Part shown: positions 26,256 through 37,732 of the stretch, piece by piece
Layout of the letters: each line of letters opens with the position of its first letter
How positions within the stretch are numbered: position 1 is the stretch's first letter
DNA from: Balaenoptera acutorostrata
Taxonomy: Eukaryota; Chordata; Mammalia; Artiodactyla; Balaenopteridae
Length of the DNA stretch: 64,000 nt
Assembly: GCF_949987535.1 (NCBI RefSeq)
Contig: NC_080064.1
Location: 127,500,708-127,564,707 of the forward strand
Direction of reading: 5' to 3'
Translations under genes and position numbers: made by a program
Notes under the pieces: generated by a model
What the model was told of the DNA's origin: nothing
What the model saw: only the letters and a program-made list of their open reading frames with translations
Databases searched by the model: none

Positions 26256-27591
26256 CACCATACACAAAAATAAACTCAAGATGGATTAAAGACCTAAATG
26301 TTAAGCCAGACACTATCAAACTCTTAGAGGAAAACATAGGCAGAACACTCTATGACATAAATCGCAGCAAGATCCTTTTTGACCCAGCTCCTAGAGAAAT
26401 GGAAATAAAAACACAAATAAACAAATGGGACCTAATGAAACTTAAAAGCTTTTGCACAGCAAAGGAAACCATAAACAAGACCAAAAGACAACCCTCAGAA
26501 TGGGAGAAAATATTTGCAAATGAAGCAACTGACAAAGGATTAATCTCCAAGATTTACAAGCAGCTCATGCAGCTCAATAACAAAAAAACAAACAACCCAA
26601 TCCAAAAATGGGCAGAAGACCTAAACAGACATTTCTCCAAAGAAGATATACAGATGGCCAACAGACACATGAAAGAATGCTCAACATCCTTAATCATTAG
26701 AGAAATGCAAATCAAAACTACAATGAGGTATCATCTCACACCGGTCAGAATGGCCATCATCAAAAAATCTAGAAACAATAAATGCTGGAGAGGGTGTGGA
26801 GAAAAGGGAACACTCTTGCACTGTTGTTGGGAATGTAAATTGATACAGCCACTATGGAGAACAGTATGGAGTTTCCTTAAAAAACTAAAAATAGAACTAC
26901 TATACAACCCAGCAATCCCACTACTGGGCATATACCCTGAGAAAACCATAATTCAAAAAGAGTCATGTACCAAAATGTTCATTGCAGCTCTATTTACAAT
27001 AGGCAGGACATGGAAGCAACCTAAATGTCCATCGACAGATGAATGGATAAAGAAGATGTGGCACATATATACAATGGAATATTACTCAGCCATAAAAAGA
27101 AATGAAATGGAGGTATTTGTAATGAGGTGGATGGAGTTAGAGTCTGTCATACAGAGTGAAGTAAGTCAGAAAGAGAAAAACAAATACAGTATGCTAACAC
27201 ATATATATGGAATCTAAGGAAAAAAAAAAAAAAAGACCATGAAGAACCTAGTGGCAAGATGGGAATAAAGACACAGACCTACTAAAGAATGGACTTGAGG
27301 ATATGGGGAGGGGGAGGGGTGAGATGTGACAGGGTGAGAGAGTGTCATGGACATATATACACTACCAAACGTAAAATAGATAGCTAGTGGGAAGCAGCCG
27401 CATAACACAGGGAGATCAACTCGGTGCTTTGTGACCACCTAGAGGGGTGGGATAGGGAGGGTGGGAGGGAGGGAGATGCAAGAGGGAAGAGATATGGGAA
27501 CATATGTATATGTATAACTGATTCACTTTGTTTTAAAGCAGAAACTAACACACCATTGTAAAGCAATTATACTTCAATAAAGATGTTAAAA
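26256..27591 (+). mobile_element. Young 5'-truncated L1 LINE
   Basis: About 1.34 kb covering the last part of ORF2 and the complete 3' UTR. The open frame runs to 27217 and includes the cysteine-rich [20 protein letters not shown] region and the L1 terminal motif [10 protein letters not shown]. The apparent ATG at 26222 lies in flanking DNA and is not an L1 start. AAAATTGGTCAAAA is repeated exactly at 26242-26255 and 27592-27605. The 3' end has AATAAAGATGTTAAAAAAA. High similarity to the 35.8 kb element argues for recent insertion. Confidence 0.97.
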
Positions 27592-27649
27592 AAAATTGGT
27601 CAAAAGAGGTCTATTAGTTAGTTAGTTATTAGCTTATTAGATGTTTAAA

Positions 27650-28190
27650 TATTCCTGTATTCATTCATTCAGCATTCATTCAAGAAATATCTACTGAGCA
27701 CCAACTGTGTACCAGAGACTCAGCAGAGAATAAAACAGAAAAAATCTCTGTCCCCAAGGAGTGTACATAGCAGTAGATGGAGAGAGACACAGAAAGAAAT
27801 AAATACGTGGAAGGTGATGACTGTGAAGAGAAACAATTGCCAGGGGATGGCAAAGGGGTGGGTGGTTGGGGAGAAGGGCTTGTGATGCAAGATTAGATAA
27901 GATGGCCAGGCAAGACTTCAGTGAGAAAGGGGCATTTGAACAAATACCCCAAGGAGTTGAGGAAGTGATGCAGATATATGAGGAAAGCAGATCGTACAGA
28001 AGGAAGAAAAAAGTGCAAAGGACTTGAGGTGGGTGTGTACCTGACAGGTCCAGTGTGGCGGAAGTAGAAGAAAGAGTAGAAGGAGATGATGTCAGAGAGT
28101 GAATGGTATGCCAGATCAAGAAGGACCTTAAAGGCCATTGTTTGGACTGTGGCTTATGTTTGTTTGATTTGATTTGTTTGATTGATTTCA
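27650..28190 (-). repeat. Old L2-like repeat, antisense
   Basis: Starts with TCATTCATTCAGCATTCATTC and AAATATCTACTGAGCACCAA, the reversed L2 3' end, then AAGTGCAAAGGACTTGAGG and AAGGACCTTAAAGGCCATTG. The 210-codon minus-strand ORF over 27691-28323 is the repeat read in reverse, not a gene. Confidence 0.6.
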
Positions 28191-29287
28191 AGGTCTCCTC
28201 CCATGTTGAGCCACAGGGCAAAGGGTTCATTTTGGAATAGAAGAGAAACATTTTATCTTGGGGAAAGGAGACAGAGGAAGAATAGATGAAAACATAGTAA
28301 CTTTTAGGTGTTGAGGGACGCACTTCAGATTTTTATTGTTTCATAACAAAGGAGAAGAAAAGGTTATCTTCAGAGAGTGAGAGGAATTTCAGTAGGGTCA
28401 AGGGGAGGAGAAATAATTGAAAGAGCTGCAGTCAGAAATTGAATGGAAAATTGAACTTGACAATGATTAAGTTCAGAAACATTTAGATCTGTGCCAGGAG
28501 TTCACTAGGTGATCAAAGAACTGCTTCCAGGGGAAAGCTGATGTTTGGGAGCATATTCTCTAGGAAAAAAGGAACAGGGCAAGGAATGAACCACAATTAG
28601 GATGGAGTAGGGCTGTTCAATGTCACAGGAGGAGCAATGAAGGCCACATGTGCATGCCCCAATATTGTTTAAAAGATGAAAGGCTAAAAAATCAACCAGC
28701 TATTATGGCTTTGCCATATGAGGTTTTTGTTTAAGTCAGAGCATATTTTTAAACAAAAACAATAAGTTCTTATGTCCTCTCAGCTTCAGAGTCTGTGAGC
28801 ACTTGTCCCTAGTAGGAGAGCAGAGTGAACACTGCTAGTGTTAGAAGGAAGGGTGTACTGGGCTTAGAAAGAGATGGAAACAAGCTAGACAGGGATGAAG
28901 CATGGTTTGGGAAAGCAAGACAAGGAATTGGGTCAGAGCAGTATTTGTAAATAACAAAGATGATGGATAAAGAAGATATATTACTTAATGAGGAGCCAAG
29001 CTCTTCTTTGAAGTCTTGGCAGGGTACAGGTAAGTAAAAAGGAGGCAGAAATAAAATATCTGAGTTCCTAGTAAACCTGAGATCATAAAATTTTTGGTCC
29101 AGAACAAAACTGTAGGAGAATTAATTCTGTCTGATAGTGTTCGGCAAGCACAGTTCACAGACCAGGAACAGTAGACCAGAAAATGAGAGGTTTAAAGAGC
29201 ATAGCATTTGAGTTTAGCAATAAGCTTTAGAATAGGCCAGCAGTTAAAAAATAAAATAAAATAATGGTCAATACTTGAGCAATTCAG
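28191..29287. other. Unclassified sequence just 5' of FMO exon 5
   Basis: Purine-rich, no recognised gene. The last 40 bases before the FMO exon are A-rich (repeats of AAATA) where a pyrimidine tract would be expected. Confidence 0.45.
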
Positions 29288-29430
29288 GAATCACAAGTTT
29301 CAAAGGTCAGTGTGTCCACAGTTGGGAATACAAGAGTCCAGAGAAATTTCACGGCAAGAAAATCATTGTGATCGGCATTGGAAATTCTGGAGGTGATTTG
29401 GCGATTGAGCTCAGTCATGTAGCTGCACAG
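29288..29430 (+). pseudogene. FMO locus A, exon 5 (NADPH-binding exon)
   Basis: A 143-bp open exon, the size I recall for FMO exon 5, encoding [19 protein letters not shown] and then the NADPH-binding dinucleotide motif GIGNSGGD, ending SHVAAQ. Flavin-containing monooxygenases are ER-membrane enzymes that use FAD, NADPH and O2 to oxygenate soft nucleophiles (N, S). The 3' edge is CAG|GTTTGG, a plausible donor. The 5' edge is TTCAG|GA, but the preceding pyrimidine tract is replaced by A-rich sequence, so splicing is doubtful. The exon ends on a codon boundary that joins exon 6 in frame. Called pseudogene because exons 2-4 and 7 of this locus are not visible; the exon itself has no stop. Confidence 0.9.
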
Positions 29431-30247
29431 GTTTGGTGCCTAAATTCTCCTTCCTGAGATGCAACCTGCCTACTGCCTTCTGAGATGTGATCATTGCATG
29501 AAATATGTGTAGTGTGTATTCATACACTGCTTCAATACTGATTAATTACCTTCTCACACCAGTTTCCTCAATAGACATCTTGTTAATCCATTCCAAAAAA
29601 AATAGAGAATGGAATACAAATAAATATTTCAAACTTTAGTGACTTCCATAATGTTTATTTTTAACAGAGTGTGGAGGATTTACCAGCTCAGCTAAGAGTT
29701 ACAAAAATGAACTTACCAGAAAACCATTTTTTAAATCCCTTAATATTTTTCAGTGACGTGACACTTGACACCGTCTTCCAACTCCAATTCCTTCAACAGG
29801 GATACAGAATAACTAAGTGTTCTAGATACTACAGTACAGTAATTAACAGATGGATGGGATATTTTGTGTCAATTTGTTGATCTCTAGTCTTTTTGCATCA
29901 TTGTGTTTTTCCAGAATTTGGAATTTAAGAGATTGCAGGCATCAAAGACTGCCTTGGAGAAGGTTCAAAAGGGCTAGTGGGTGAGGTCCAGAGGAAAGCT
30001 TGATGAGATCTCTGGAGCTATAAGCAACAAGTTAGATGTTTCCGCATGTAGGAATGTGTGTGACTATCTATTGGTCTTCCTGTCTTGAGAAAGAAGAACT
30101 CTTCAAGCTAAAATGACAAGAGAGTTCTTATCCATTTCTTCTCATGAGCCAATGAGACATATCTGAAGAAGTGAGAAAATGATCCTATGAAAGTAAACTG
30201 CTATATTGGGAAGCATCTATTGTGCATTTATTTGCATTCTCTCCTAG

Positions 30248-30447
30248 GTATTTCTCAGCACAAGGTGTGGTGCATGGATTTGGAACTGGGTCTGGGATTA
30301 TGGGATGCCCATGGACACTGTTCTCTTCACTCATTTTAACTCTGTTGTCAACCAAGTTTACCCTACATTCTTAATCAACAGATGGGCAGAGAATAAATTA
30401 AATGCTCGCTTTAACCATGACATTTATGGTTTGCTGCCTCAACACAG
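30248..30447 (+). pseudogene. FMO locus A, exon 6
   Basis: Exactly 200 bp, the family size for exon 6, open throughout. It begins VFLSTRCGAWIWNWVWDYG and ends ARFNHDIYGLLPQH, matching the FMO 'FLSTRxGAW...NxxYGLxP' region. Acceptor TCTCCTAG and donor CAG|GTATGT are both good. The intron to exon 5 is 817 bp. The Trp-rich WIWNWVW and Cys in STRCGAW look unusual against common FMOs. The exon leaves two bases for exon 7, which I cannot find within the next 3 kb. Skipping straight to exon 8 would break the frame. Confidence 0.92.
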
Positions 30448-30899
30448 GTATGTTCTAGGATTTTTTAAGAATAGTTTTGCTCCTGCCTTTTGGAGTCAGC
30501 AGGTCAAACTTGGAACATAAGGAAGATTTAGAGTTCAGTTTTACCACCTTGAAAATAGACTTCAACTATCTTAGGAGAACGTTAATCATTTCTTTTCTCA
30601 TGTTTCTTTGGACCTTTCTATTTACTAACCTTAGAAGAAAAAAATTGAATTTCAGGACATGGTAGCAGCTTCATCTGTCCCCACCCTTCATGTTTTCAGG
30701 CTAATATGCACGTCTTTAGGCTCTGAGACCTTAGATGGTGGACAAGCAAATGGTATATTATGTCATAAAAATTAACTCCATTTTTCCAAGCCAAAAGAAA
30801 GAATCAGGAATCTGGTAAGATTCCAGCAATAAGATGGGAAACTTTGGGGAGAGTCCTTTGAAATTCAACACATTCTTTCTTTGTCTTGAATAGAACTCT

Positions 30900-31125
30900 G
30901 AATCCAGACAGCTGTGGTTTGGATCCTGGCTTCACCACTTTCTAGCTGTGTGATATTGATCAGATTTAGTTAACTATTTGTGCCTCACCTTCCTTATATA
31001 TAAAATGGCAATAACATTAGCACCAATTCAGAGGGTTGTTCTGCACATTAAAGAGGAAAATACATGTATAATTTATACTAGTCCCCAGCACATAGTAAAT
31101 GCTCAACAATTTTCTGTTGTTTTAT
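30900..31125 (+). repeat. MIR SINE
   Basis: A well-preserved core: CACTTTCTAGCTGTGTGATA, then a TGCCTCACCTTCCT run, ATATAAAATGGCAATAACAT and AGCACATAGTAAATGCTCAA, in MIR order. Confidence 0.88.
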
Positions 31126-31859
31126 TATATTATTAATTTTCTAACTATATTAAAATTATACTCATGGGATTTTAGTTTTTGGAGATGATTGAGCGACAAC
31201 ACGGAGAGGTCAATGCCATTGAAGGAAGAATGTATTACTTACATTTCCTAAGAGAAAGAGACATGCCAGGCCATGCAGGGCCACATGGGAGCACTGGGTT
31301 TGTTCAGACAGAAACAGGAACAAGAGAAAAGCTGAGGCCAGAGCCTCTATTGGGGTTTCTGTGGGACAAGGAAAGCAGGGCATGGTAAACAGTTTAGGAT
31401 TGGCTAGTTTGAATAATTCCCATGGGCTTTAATCTATAGAGATCTGCCTGGTTCCTAGCCCTGGGATGATTTAGGGCAGGAGAAATATTGGGTTGGGGTA
31501 TGAGAGTTAGGTAAGTACTTGGTTGGGGCTACAGACTTGGGCTTGCCTGGTTCGCATATGAAAGACATGCTCCTGGCAGAGCTCTTCGTTATCTTTAAAA
31601 CAGGCTAGCCCTCTCCCTGGCCAACAAGCTTTTTAAGATGTCAAAACATCATAAAATATAGAAAATAAAAGCACGATTATACGCTGACATCCAGTTTCTA
31701 GCTTGAATGATTGAGTAGAGAGTGTACCACCCTACAAAGGTAAGTAATTCAGGAGGAAAGCAACTTTGGAAGATCATAGGAGGCTTGCTGATGACTTAAG
31801 GTTTAGAAAACTGTTTGGGATACTTGTGAGGTATCCCAACAGAGATACATGGCAAGCAT

Positions 31860-32285
31860 TAGGATAGATGATTCTGAAAATCAAAGTAGAGATTAGGCTT
31901 GGAGTTATCAGCCCTGAAGATGTATATCAGAGTTTCAGTGATGGAGTATGTGATTGTCAGGATTAGGAAGAAGGAGACTGGCAAAATTTGAATAGGTACT
32001 TCTGTTATTCTCTTTTGCGTGCACGCACACACATGCCCTTCTTCTCATGCTGCCTTAAGAAACAATAATCTGGATTGAGTGTGGTTCTGTGGGAGAGGTT
32101 CTAGGCCAGAAGCTAAGGAATCCCAAATATTAAAGAGGAATCTGAAGAAGAGTAGCCATTAAAAGCACTGAGAAAGAAATTACAAGTGAAGAAGTAGGAG
32201 AATCAGTAGTAAGGACAGGGAATAAGAAGGAGAAATTTTCAAGAAGAGAATGGTCAACAATGTCAAGAGTAATGAGTCAACAAAT
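31860..32285 (-). repeat. Old L2-like repeat, antisense
   Basis: GGCTTGGAGTTATCAGCCCT and AAGAATGGTCAACAATGTCAAG-like text resemble other members of the same old family. Divergence is high. Confidence 0.4.
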
Positions 32286-32519
32286 ATTTTCTGAACCCCT
32301 TCTGTGTGTTCATTATTATATAGGTAGCAAGTATGTGAATTAAAAGAGTGGAACTATCAACTCCCAGGAATAAGTCATGCTCATTCCTGCCTTTGGACTT
32401 GGTATTTCTTCTGCCTGGAATGTTATTCTCTCAAGTTCAAAATATAAAAAAGACAAGCAGAGTCACAGAATTATGAACTGTGAATTATGAAAATTGTGGC
32501 AGAGTCATAAAGTAACTGG

Positions 32520-32765
32520 AATAGCACTACAGCACAATTAAAAGAGCAAGAGCTTTGTAATCAAATGAACTCGGGATTAAAACCCAGTTCCTCCATTTAC
32601 GGACTGCATGGCCTTGACATATTACTTGACCCCACAATTCCCTCACTTATAAAAATGGGAATACTTATATGCACTTTGCAGAGTGGTGAGAATTAACAAT
32701 TAAGCACCTGACTTTTGTAGGCATTCAATAAATATTGATTGAATGAATGAAGATTAGCCATTGTG
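32520..32765 (+). repeat. MIR SINE
   Basis: Contains AAACCCAGTTCCTCCATTTA, a GGCCTTGACATATTACTTG run and GGCATTCAATAAATATTGAT, the head-core-tail order of MIR. Confidence 0.85.
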
Positions 32766-33482
32766 GTTGAAATTCTTTATTATTATTCTTTATTATATCA
32801 TTAATTCTAAGGCTGAGAATAAAGTGATGAAGACAGATTCAAACCTACTTTAATGAAATGATGTCAATCACGTTATAATAATTCTGCTCATTTGTTTGTT
32901 TCTCCTTTAAAACGTCTCACATATTTTCCTAGAATATTCTGTTTCTCAAAATGTAGGATGTCATCCATCAAAAAAATGAAGATATAGGAAAGTGTCTTCC
33001 ATGAGTTAAGATGGAAAATTAAGAAGAAATCTCTATCCAATGAAAACAATCAGGAGATACTGACACCATTAGTAGCTATAATAAAATATGTATTAGAAAA
33101 CTAAGGGATAACATAACTGAACAAGTGTAACTCACTATTTAAAGGAGAGCCAGAGTGAATACTCTGGTAATGGGACTACACACACATTACCTTGTGTCTT
33201 GTCATGGGATGCAACTCCCTTCAGTCCATCCTTCTTCGTGAGCTTTGAGGTCTGCTAGTGAACTCATTAAACACACGTCTTTGCATCTGTAAGGCACGTG
33301 CACCTGATAAAACAATGAATGGAGGGCATTGCAAAGCAACTCCTGAATCCATCTCCCCCCACTCCTGTGTTACCTCACTCATGATGTTCTCTACCAAATT
33401 GACTCTCATAGTACCCATTTCTTCCTGAAACCACGTCTTTTCAATAAGAAAACCATGTTCACATTTGAAATTTCTTTCCTAG

Positions 33483-33557
33483 GATTGAACAAATTATCCT
33501 CAGGGAGTGGCATGATGGCTGACATAAGAAAGAAGAGAAAAAAAATTTTGAAAAAGA
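33483..33557 (+). pseudogene. FMO locus A, exon 8, damaged splice donor
   Basis: After acceptor TTTCTTTCCTAG the reading is LNKLSSGSGMMADIRKKRKK, aligned to the FMO exon 8 pattern LxxLPSxxxMMADI. Family exon 8 is 73 bp, but the only GT near the end (AAAAAGA|GTAAGA) makes it 75 bp, which shifts the frame into exon 9. A purine run (A8) and poly-lysine ending suggest decay by slippage. Compare locus B exon 8, which is exactly 73 bp. Part of the same defective copy as exons 5, 6 and 9. Confidence 0.82.
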
Positions 33558-34585
33558 GTAAGAAGCTGGCTTCTTGATGAAAGTCAATTGGAAGTGTTTA
33601 GGTGGAGCTGTTTGTCTTTCAAGTATTCGTTATATTTTTCTCATGATAGAATCTGCGTCTATTTGCCTGGATGAGATCTCAAATTATCAACTTTTTAATT
33701 TCCTCTTAACCAAGCATAAATATCACATATGGAATATTTATGGAATGGAATGGATAGAGAATGGTCTAACCTGGAAAATTCAGAATTTTGTTTAAAGTTC
33801 ATGGAACACTAAATACAACATACAATTATAAATTTATGTCTTACCATAGCCTTAGAGATGTAAAGCATGTGAATATATGTGTGATGAAATGGAAGGATTG
33901 TTTCACCCTTTTAAGGTGTTGAGAAGATAAACCAATGTGAGAAATGAAATAGCAAATCATTACAGAATCCAATTAAAATTCTGATGTGAGGTCAGAAGCT
34001 TGTGGGTTGCACCAAATCTTCTTAATGGAAAATTCTTCTCAACCACTGGGTCTGGGAATGTAATTTATTTCTATTCAGCATACATCTATTGAGAATCTAC
34101 AATGTGAAGGTCACAGCGTGTTCTCTATGAGCCAAAGCCTTTATCCTAAGAACAGTCAATTATCCAGTAACTTTGGTTTCAGAAGCTGGGCCAAGAATTG
34201 CATTTCATTAATATTTAAAATCAAATTAATGTCACACGTATCTAAATAACTTGCCTGTACAATTCACATAGCATATTCCTCACCACCGATTTACCAAAAT
34301 GAGACTAGATCCTAATTGAGAATTAATTTCATGGCCAAAGTGCAGGATTTAGGAAAAGACAAAAATCTTCCAAAACCCACCTATTACTATCCAAGATCCT
34401 TGGAAGGATTTAATGGGGAAAAATACACTGCATGAATATTTTGTTAGAAACCACTGAGACCATAGTCAGTGAAAACAAGAAAACTCATTTTATCTCTCAG
34501 ATTTTGGAGAAATCATCAACCAATGTTTAGAGGAAATTGTGCTTGGAGAGATGGAGGTTCTGATACCTTCCCCTTCTGGTTTCAG

Positions 34586-34940
34586 ATTCCTGAATAATCC
34601 CTGTGATACACGCAGAGTGCAGTGTAAGGATTACGTGGCTGAAATTGCCTCTGAAATAGGAGTGAAACCCAACCTGTTCTCACTTTTCCTGTGGGATCCA
34701 AAGCTGGCTCTGGAAATTTTCTTTGGGCCATGCACACCTTACCAGTACCACCTACAAGGGCCAGGGAAGTGGGCTGGGGCCCGGGGAGCCATCCTGACTC
34801 AGAGAGAGCAGATCATCAAGCCCCTGAGGGCTCGCATCCTCACCGGGGACCAGGCTGCATACTCTGTGCCATTTTGGCTTAAAAGTGTCTGTGTAGCCCT
34901 TCGCCTCTTTGTTCTCACTTCAGTCATTATTAAAGGGTAA
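34586..34940 (+). pseudogene. FMO locus A, terminal exon 9
   Basis: After acceptor TCTGGTTTCAG the exon is open to TAA at 34938. The hallmark C-terminal FMO block is intact: [36 protein letters not shown] and AILTQREQIIKPLRARI. It ends in a hydrophobic tail (VCVALRLFVLTSVIIKG) of the kind that anchors FMOs in the ER membrane. The first 15 codons are diverged (FLNNPCDTRRVQCKDY) relative to locus B. Intron 8 is about 1.0 kb. The exon is well kept, but the locus lacks exons 2-4 and 7, so the product would not be a working monooxygenase. Confidence 0.93.
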
Positions 34941-35832
34941 TCCTCCTACAATCATTACGATATTAGAGATTAACAGTGACACACACTAATTAAGAAACTG
35001 GGCATGTGCAAGTGTTTATCCCTCAGTTCAGATTAGATCAGTGCAGTGAATTGTCCAATAATTCCAAAATTACTCATGTATGAGTATTTGGCAAAATTGG
35101 AAATTTCAGAAGTCCAAAGGGACAGAGTAACAACTTGAGCTAAAGCCGACCTGAAAATTGGCGATTTCTAATGAAATGGTTTATATGAAATCTTGCCCTG
35201 GAAAAGTATACTTAATTTCTATAATATGACAAATGTTCTAAGTTACCAAGTTCTCCTAGCCTCCTTTTATATGAATTGGCAAGTTCTTTGTTGTATATGT
35301 AAAACACAGGCTAGGAAAAAGTATCTCTTCAATGATTTAGAAAAGTTAACAATGAACAAACGTCTTCACCAGAAACTCTTTCCACTAGGGTCACATTCAT
35401 AGAATCATGGATATTGAGGTAGCAGGTTATTTCAGGTATTATCGAGGGTATTTTCAGGATATGGGGTGTGCAAAGGAGAGCAAAAGAGGGACTAAAGGAA
35501 GTCAGGGAAAGAAGAAACAGGGAGAAAGAGCAACTATTTACAACATTTACAGAAACTTTTACAATTAATCAAAGAGATGAAATATTTCAGTCTCTGGGTC
35601 AGTCACTTATATTACAGGCTATGTCTGAGCTTAGTCCTGATATTCTGTAAAACAGATTTCTCCCCCAAATTTCTTAAGATATGATTGATAATAAAAAATT
35701 GTATATTTTTAAAGTGTACAGAGGGTCACCCCATTTAAAAACTCTTTACCAGGCTACTCGACATTAAGGTCTACCCTCATTGCCCCACCAGTCCAGAAAT
35801 CTACTCCAGGTTGCCTCAGAAAAGCAAAGGTG
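34941..35832. other. 3' flank of FMO locus A
   Basis: AT-rich, no gene recognised, no clear polyadenylation cassette tied to exon 9. The L1 insertion starts at about 35833. Confidence 0.5.
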
Positions 35833-37705
35833 TGGAGGAGAGAAGATGGCGGAAGAGTAAGACGCGGAGAGCACCTTCCTTCCCACAGATACAGTAGAAA
35901 TACATCTACACGTGGAACTGCTCCTACAGAACACCCACTGAACGCTGGCAGAAAACGTCCGACCTCCAAAAAGGCAAGAAACTCCCCCCGTACTTGGGTA
36001 GGGCAAAAGAAAAAAGAAATAACAGAGACAAAAGAATAGGGACGGCACCTGCACCAGTGGGAGGGAGCCGTGAAGGAGGAAAGGTTTCCACGCACTAGGA
36101 AGCCCCTTTGCGGACAGAGACTGTGGGTGGCAGAGGGGGGAAGCTTCGGAGCCACGGAGGAGAGCGCAGCCACAGGGGCGCGGAGGGCAAAGCGGAGAGA
36201 TTCCCGCACAGAGGCTCGGCGCCGAGTAGCGCTCACCAGCCCGAGAGGCTTGTCTGCTCCCCCGCCGGGGCGGGCGGGGCTGGGAGCTGAGGCTTGGCTT
36301 CGGTCGGATCGCAGGGAGAGGACTGGGGCTGGCAGCGTGAACACAGCCGGAAGGGGTTAGCGCACCACAGCTAGCTGGGAGGGAGTCCGGGGAAAAAGTC
36401 TGCAGCTGCCGAAGAGGCAAGAGACTTTTTCTTCCCTCTGTGTTTCCTGGTGCGCGAGGAGAGGGGATTCAGAGCACCGCCTAAACGAACTCCAGAGAAG
36501 GGTGCGAGCCGCGGCGATCAGCGCGGACCCCAGAGACGGGCGTGAGACGCTGGGGCTGCTGCTGCCGCCTCCAAAAAGCCTGTGTGTGAGCACAGGTCAC
36601 TCTCCACACCGCCCCTCCCGGTAGCCTGTGCAGCCCGCCACTGCCAGGGTCCCGGGATCCGGGGACAACATCCCCGGGAGAACGCACTGCGCGCCTCGGG
36701 CTGGTGCAACGTCACGCCGGCCTCGGCCGCCGCAGGCTCGCCCCGCCTCCTCTGTACCCCTCCCTCCCCACGGCCTGAGTGAGCCAGAGCCCCCGAAGCA
36801 GCTGCTCCTTTAACCCCGTCCTGTCTGGGCGGGGAACAGACGCACTCAGGCGACCTACACGCAGAGGCGGGTCCAAATCCAAAGCTGATCTCCAGGAGCT
36901 GTGCGAACAGAGAAGGGGAAATCTCTCCCAGCAGCCTCAGAAGCAGCGGATTAAAACTCCACAAACAACTTGATGTACCTGCATCTGTTGAATACCTGAA
37001 TAGACAACGAATCATCCCAAATTCAGGAGGTGGACTTTGGGAGCAGGATATATTAATTTTTCCCCTTTCCCTTTTTTTGTGAGTGTATATGTATATGCTT
37101 CTGGGTGAGATTTTGTCTGTATAGCTTTGCTTTATAATAGCTTTATTTTACTTCACTATATTATAGCCTCTTTCTTTCTTTCTATTTTTTCTCCCTTTTA
37201 CTCTGAGCCGTGTGGACGAAAGGCTCTTGGTGCTCCAGCCAGGCATCAGGGCCGTGCCTCTGAGGTGGGAGAGCCAACTTCAGGACACTGGTCCACAAGA
37301 GACCTCCCAGCTCCACGTAATACCAAACGGCAAATATCTCTCAGAGATCTCCATCTCAACATCAAGACCCAGCATCACTCAATGACCAGCAAGCTACAGT
37401 GCTGAACACCCTATGCCAAACAACTAGCAAGAGAGGAACACAGCCCCATCCATTAGCAGAGAGGCTGCCTAAAATCATAATAAGGCCACAGACACCCCAA
37501 AATACACCACCAGACGTGGACGTGCCCACCAGAAAGACAAGACCCAGCCTCATCCACCAGAACTCAGGCACTAGTTCCCTCCACCAGGAAGCCTACACAA
37601 CCCACTGAACCAACCTTAGCCACTGGGGACAGACACCAAAAACAACGGGAACTACGAACCTGCAGCCTGTGAAAAGGAGACCCCAAACACAGTAAGATAA
37701 GCAAA
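35833..37705 (+). promoter_or_regulatory. L1 5' UTR / internal promoter region
   Basis: CpG-rich, locally well above the surrounding GC content. At 35843-35852 it carries AAGATGGCGG, the YY1-binding motif that in L1 5' UTRs sets the transcription start. L1 uses an internal promoter, so this full 5' end is what allows transcription. Long minus-strand ORFs in it (up to 218 codons, 35754-36420) are by-products of GC-rich sequence. Confidence 0.8.
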
Positions 37706-37732
37706 ATGAAATGACAGAAAAACACACAGCAG

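Larger units (their letters stand above)
30448..33482. other. FMO locus A region where exon 7 should lie
   Basis: About 3 kb between exons 6 and 8. No 356-bp exon with the FMO FATGY motif or its surroundings was seen. The region holds two MIRs and an L2-like patch (below), and otherwise unclassified DNA including a 69-codon ORF at 31179-31388 with no resemblance to FMO. Confidence 0.55.

Noticed and set aside
27691..28323. 210-codon minus-strand ORF
   Set aside because: It is the reverse of an old L2-like repeat, with low-complexity Ser/Leu/Pro text and no gene features.
34539..34585. In-frame ATG upstream of FMO-A exon 9
   Set aside because: It precedes a good 3' splice site (TTTCAG at 34580-34585), so it is intronic.
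35754..36420. Long minus-strand ORFs of 196 and 218 codons in GC-rich DNA
   Set aside because: They lie opposite the L1 5' UTR, have no domain, and GC-rich sequence has few stops.
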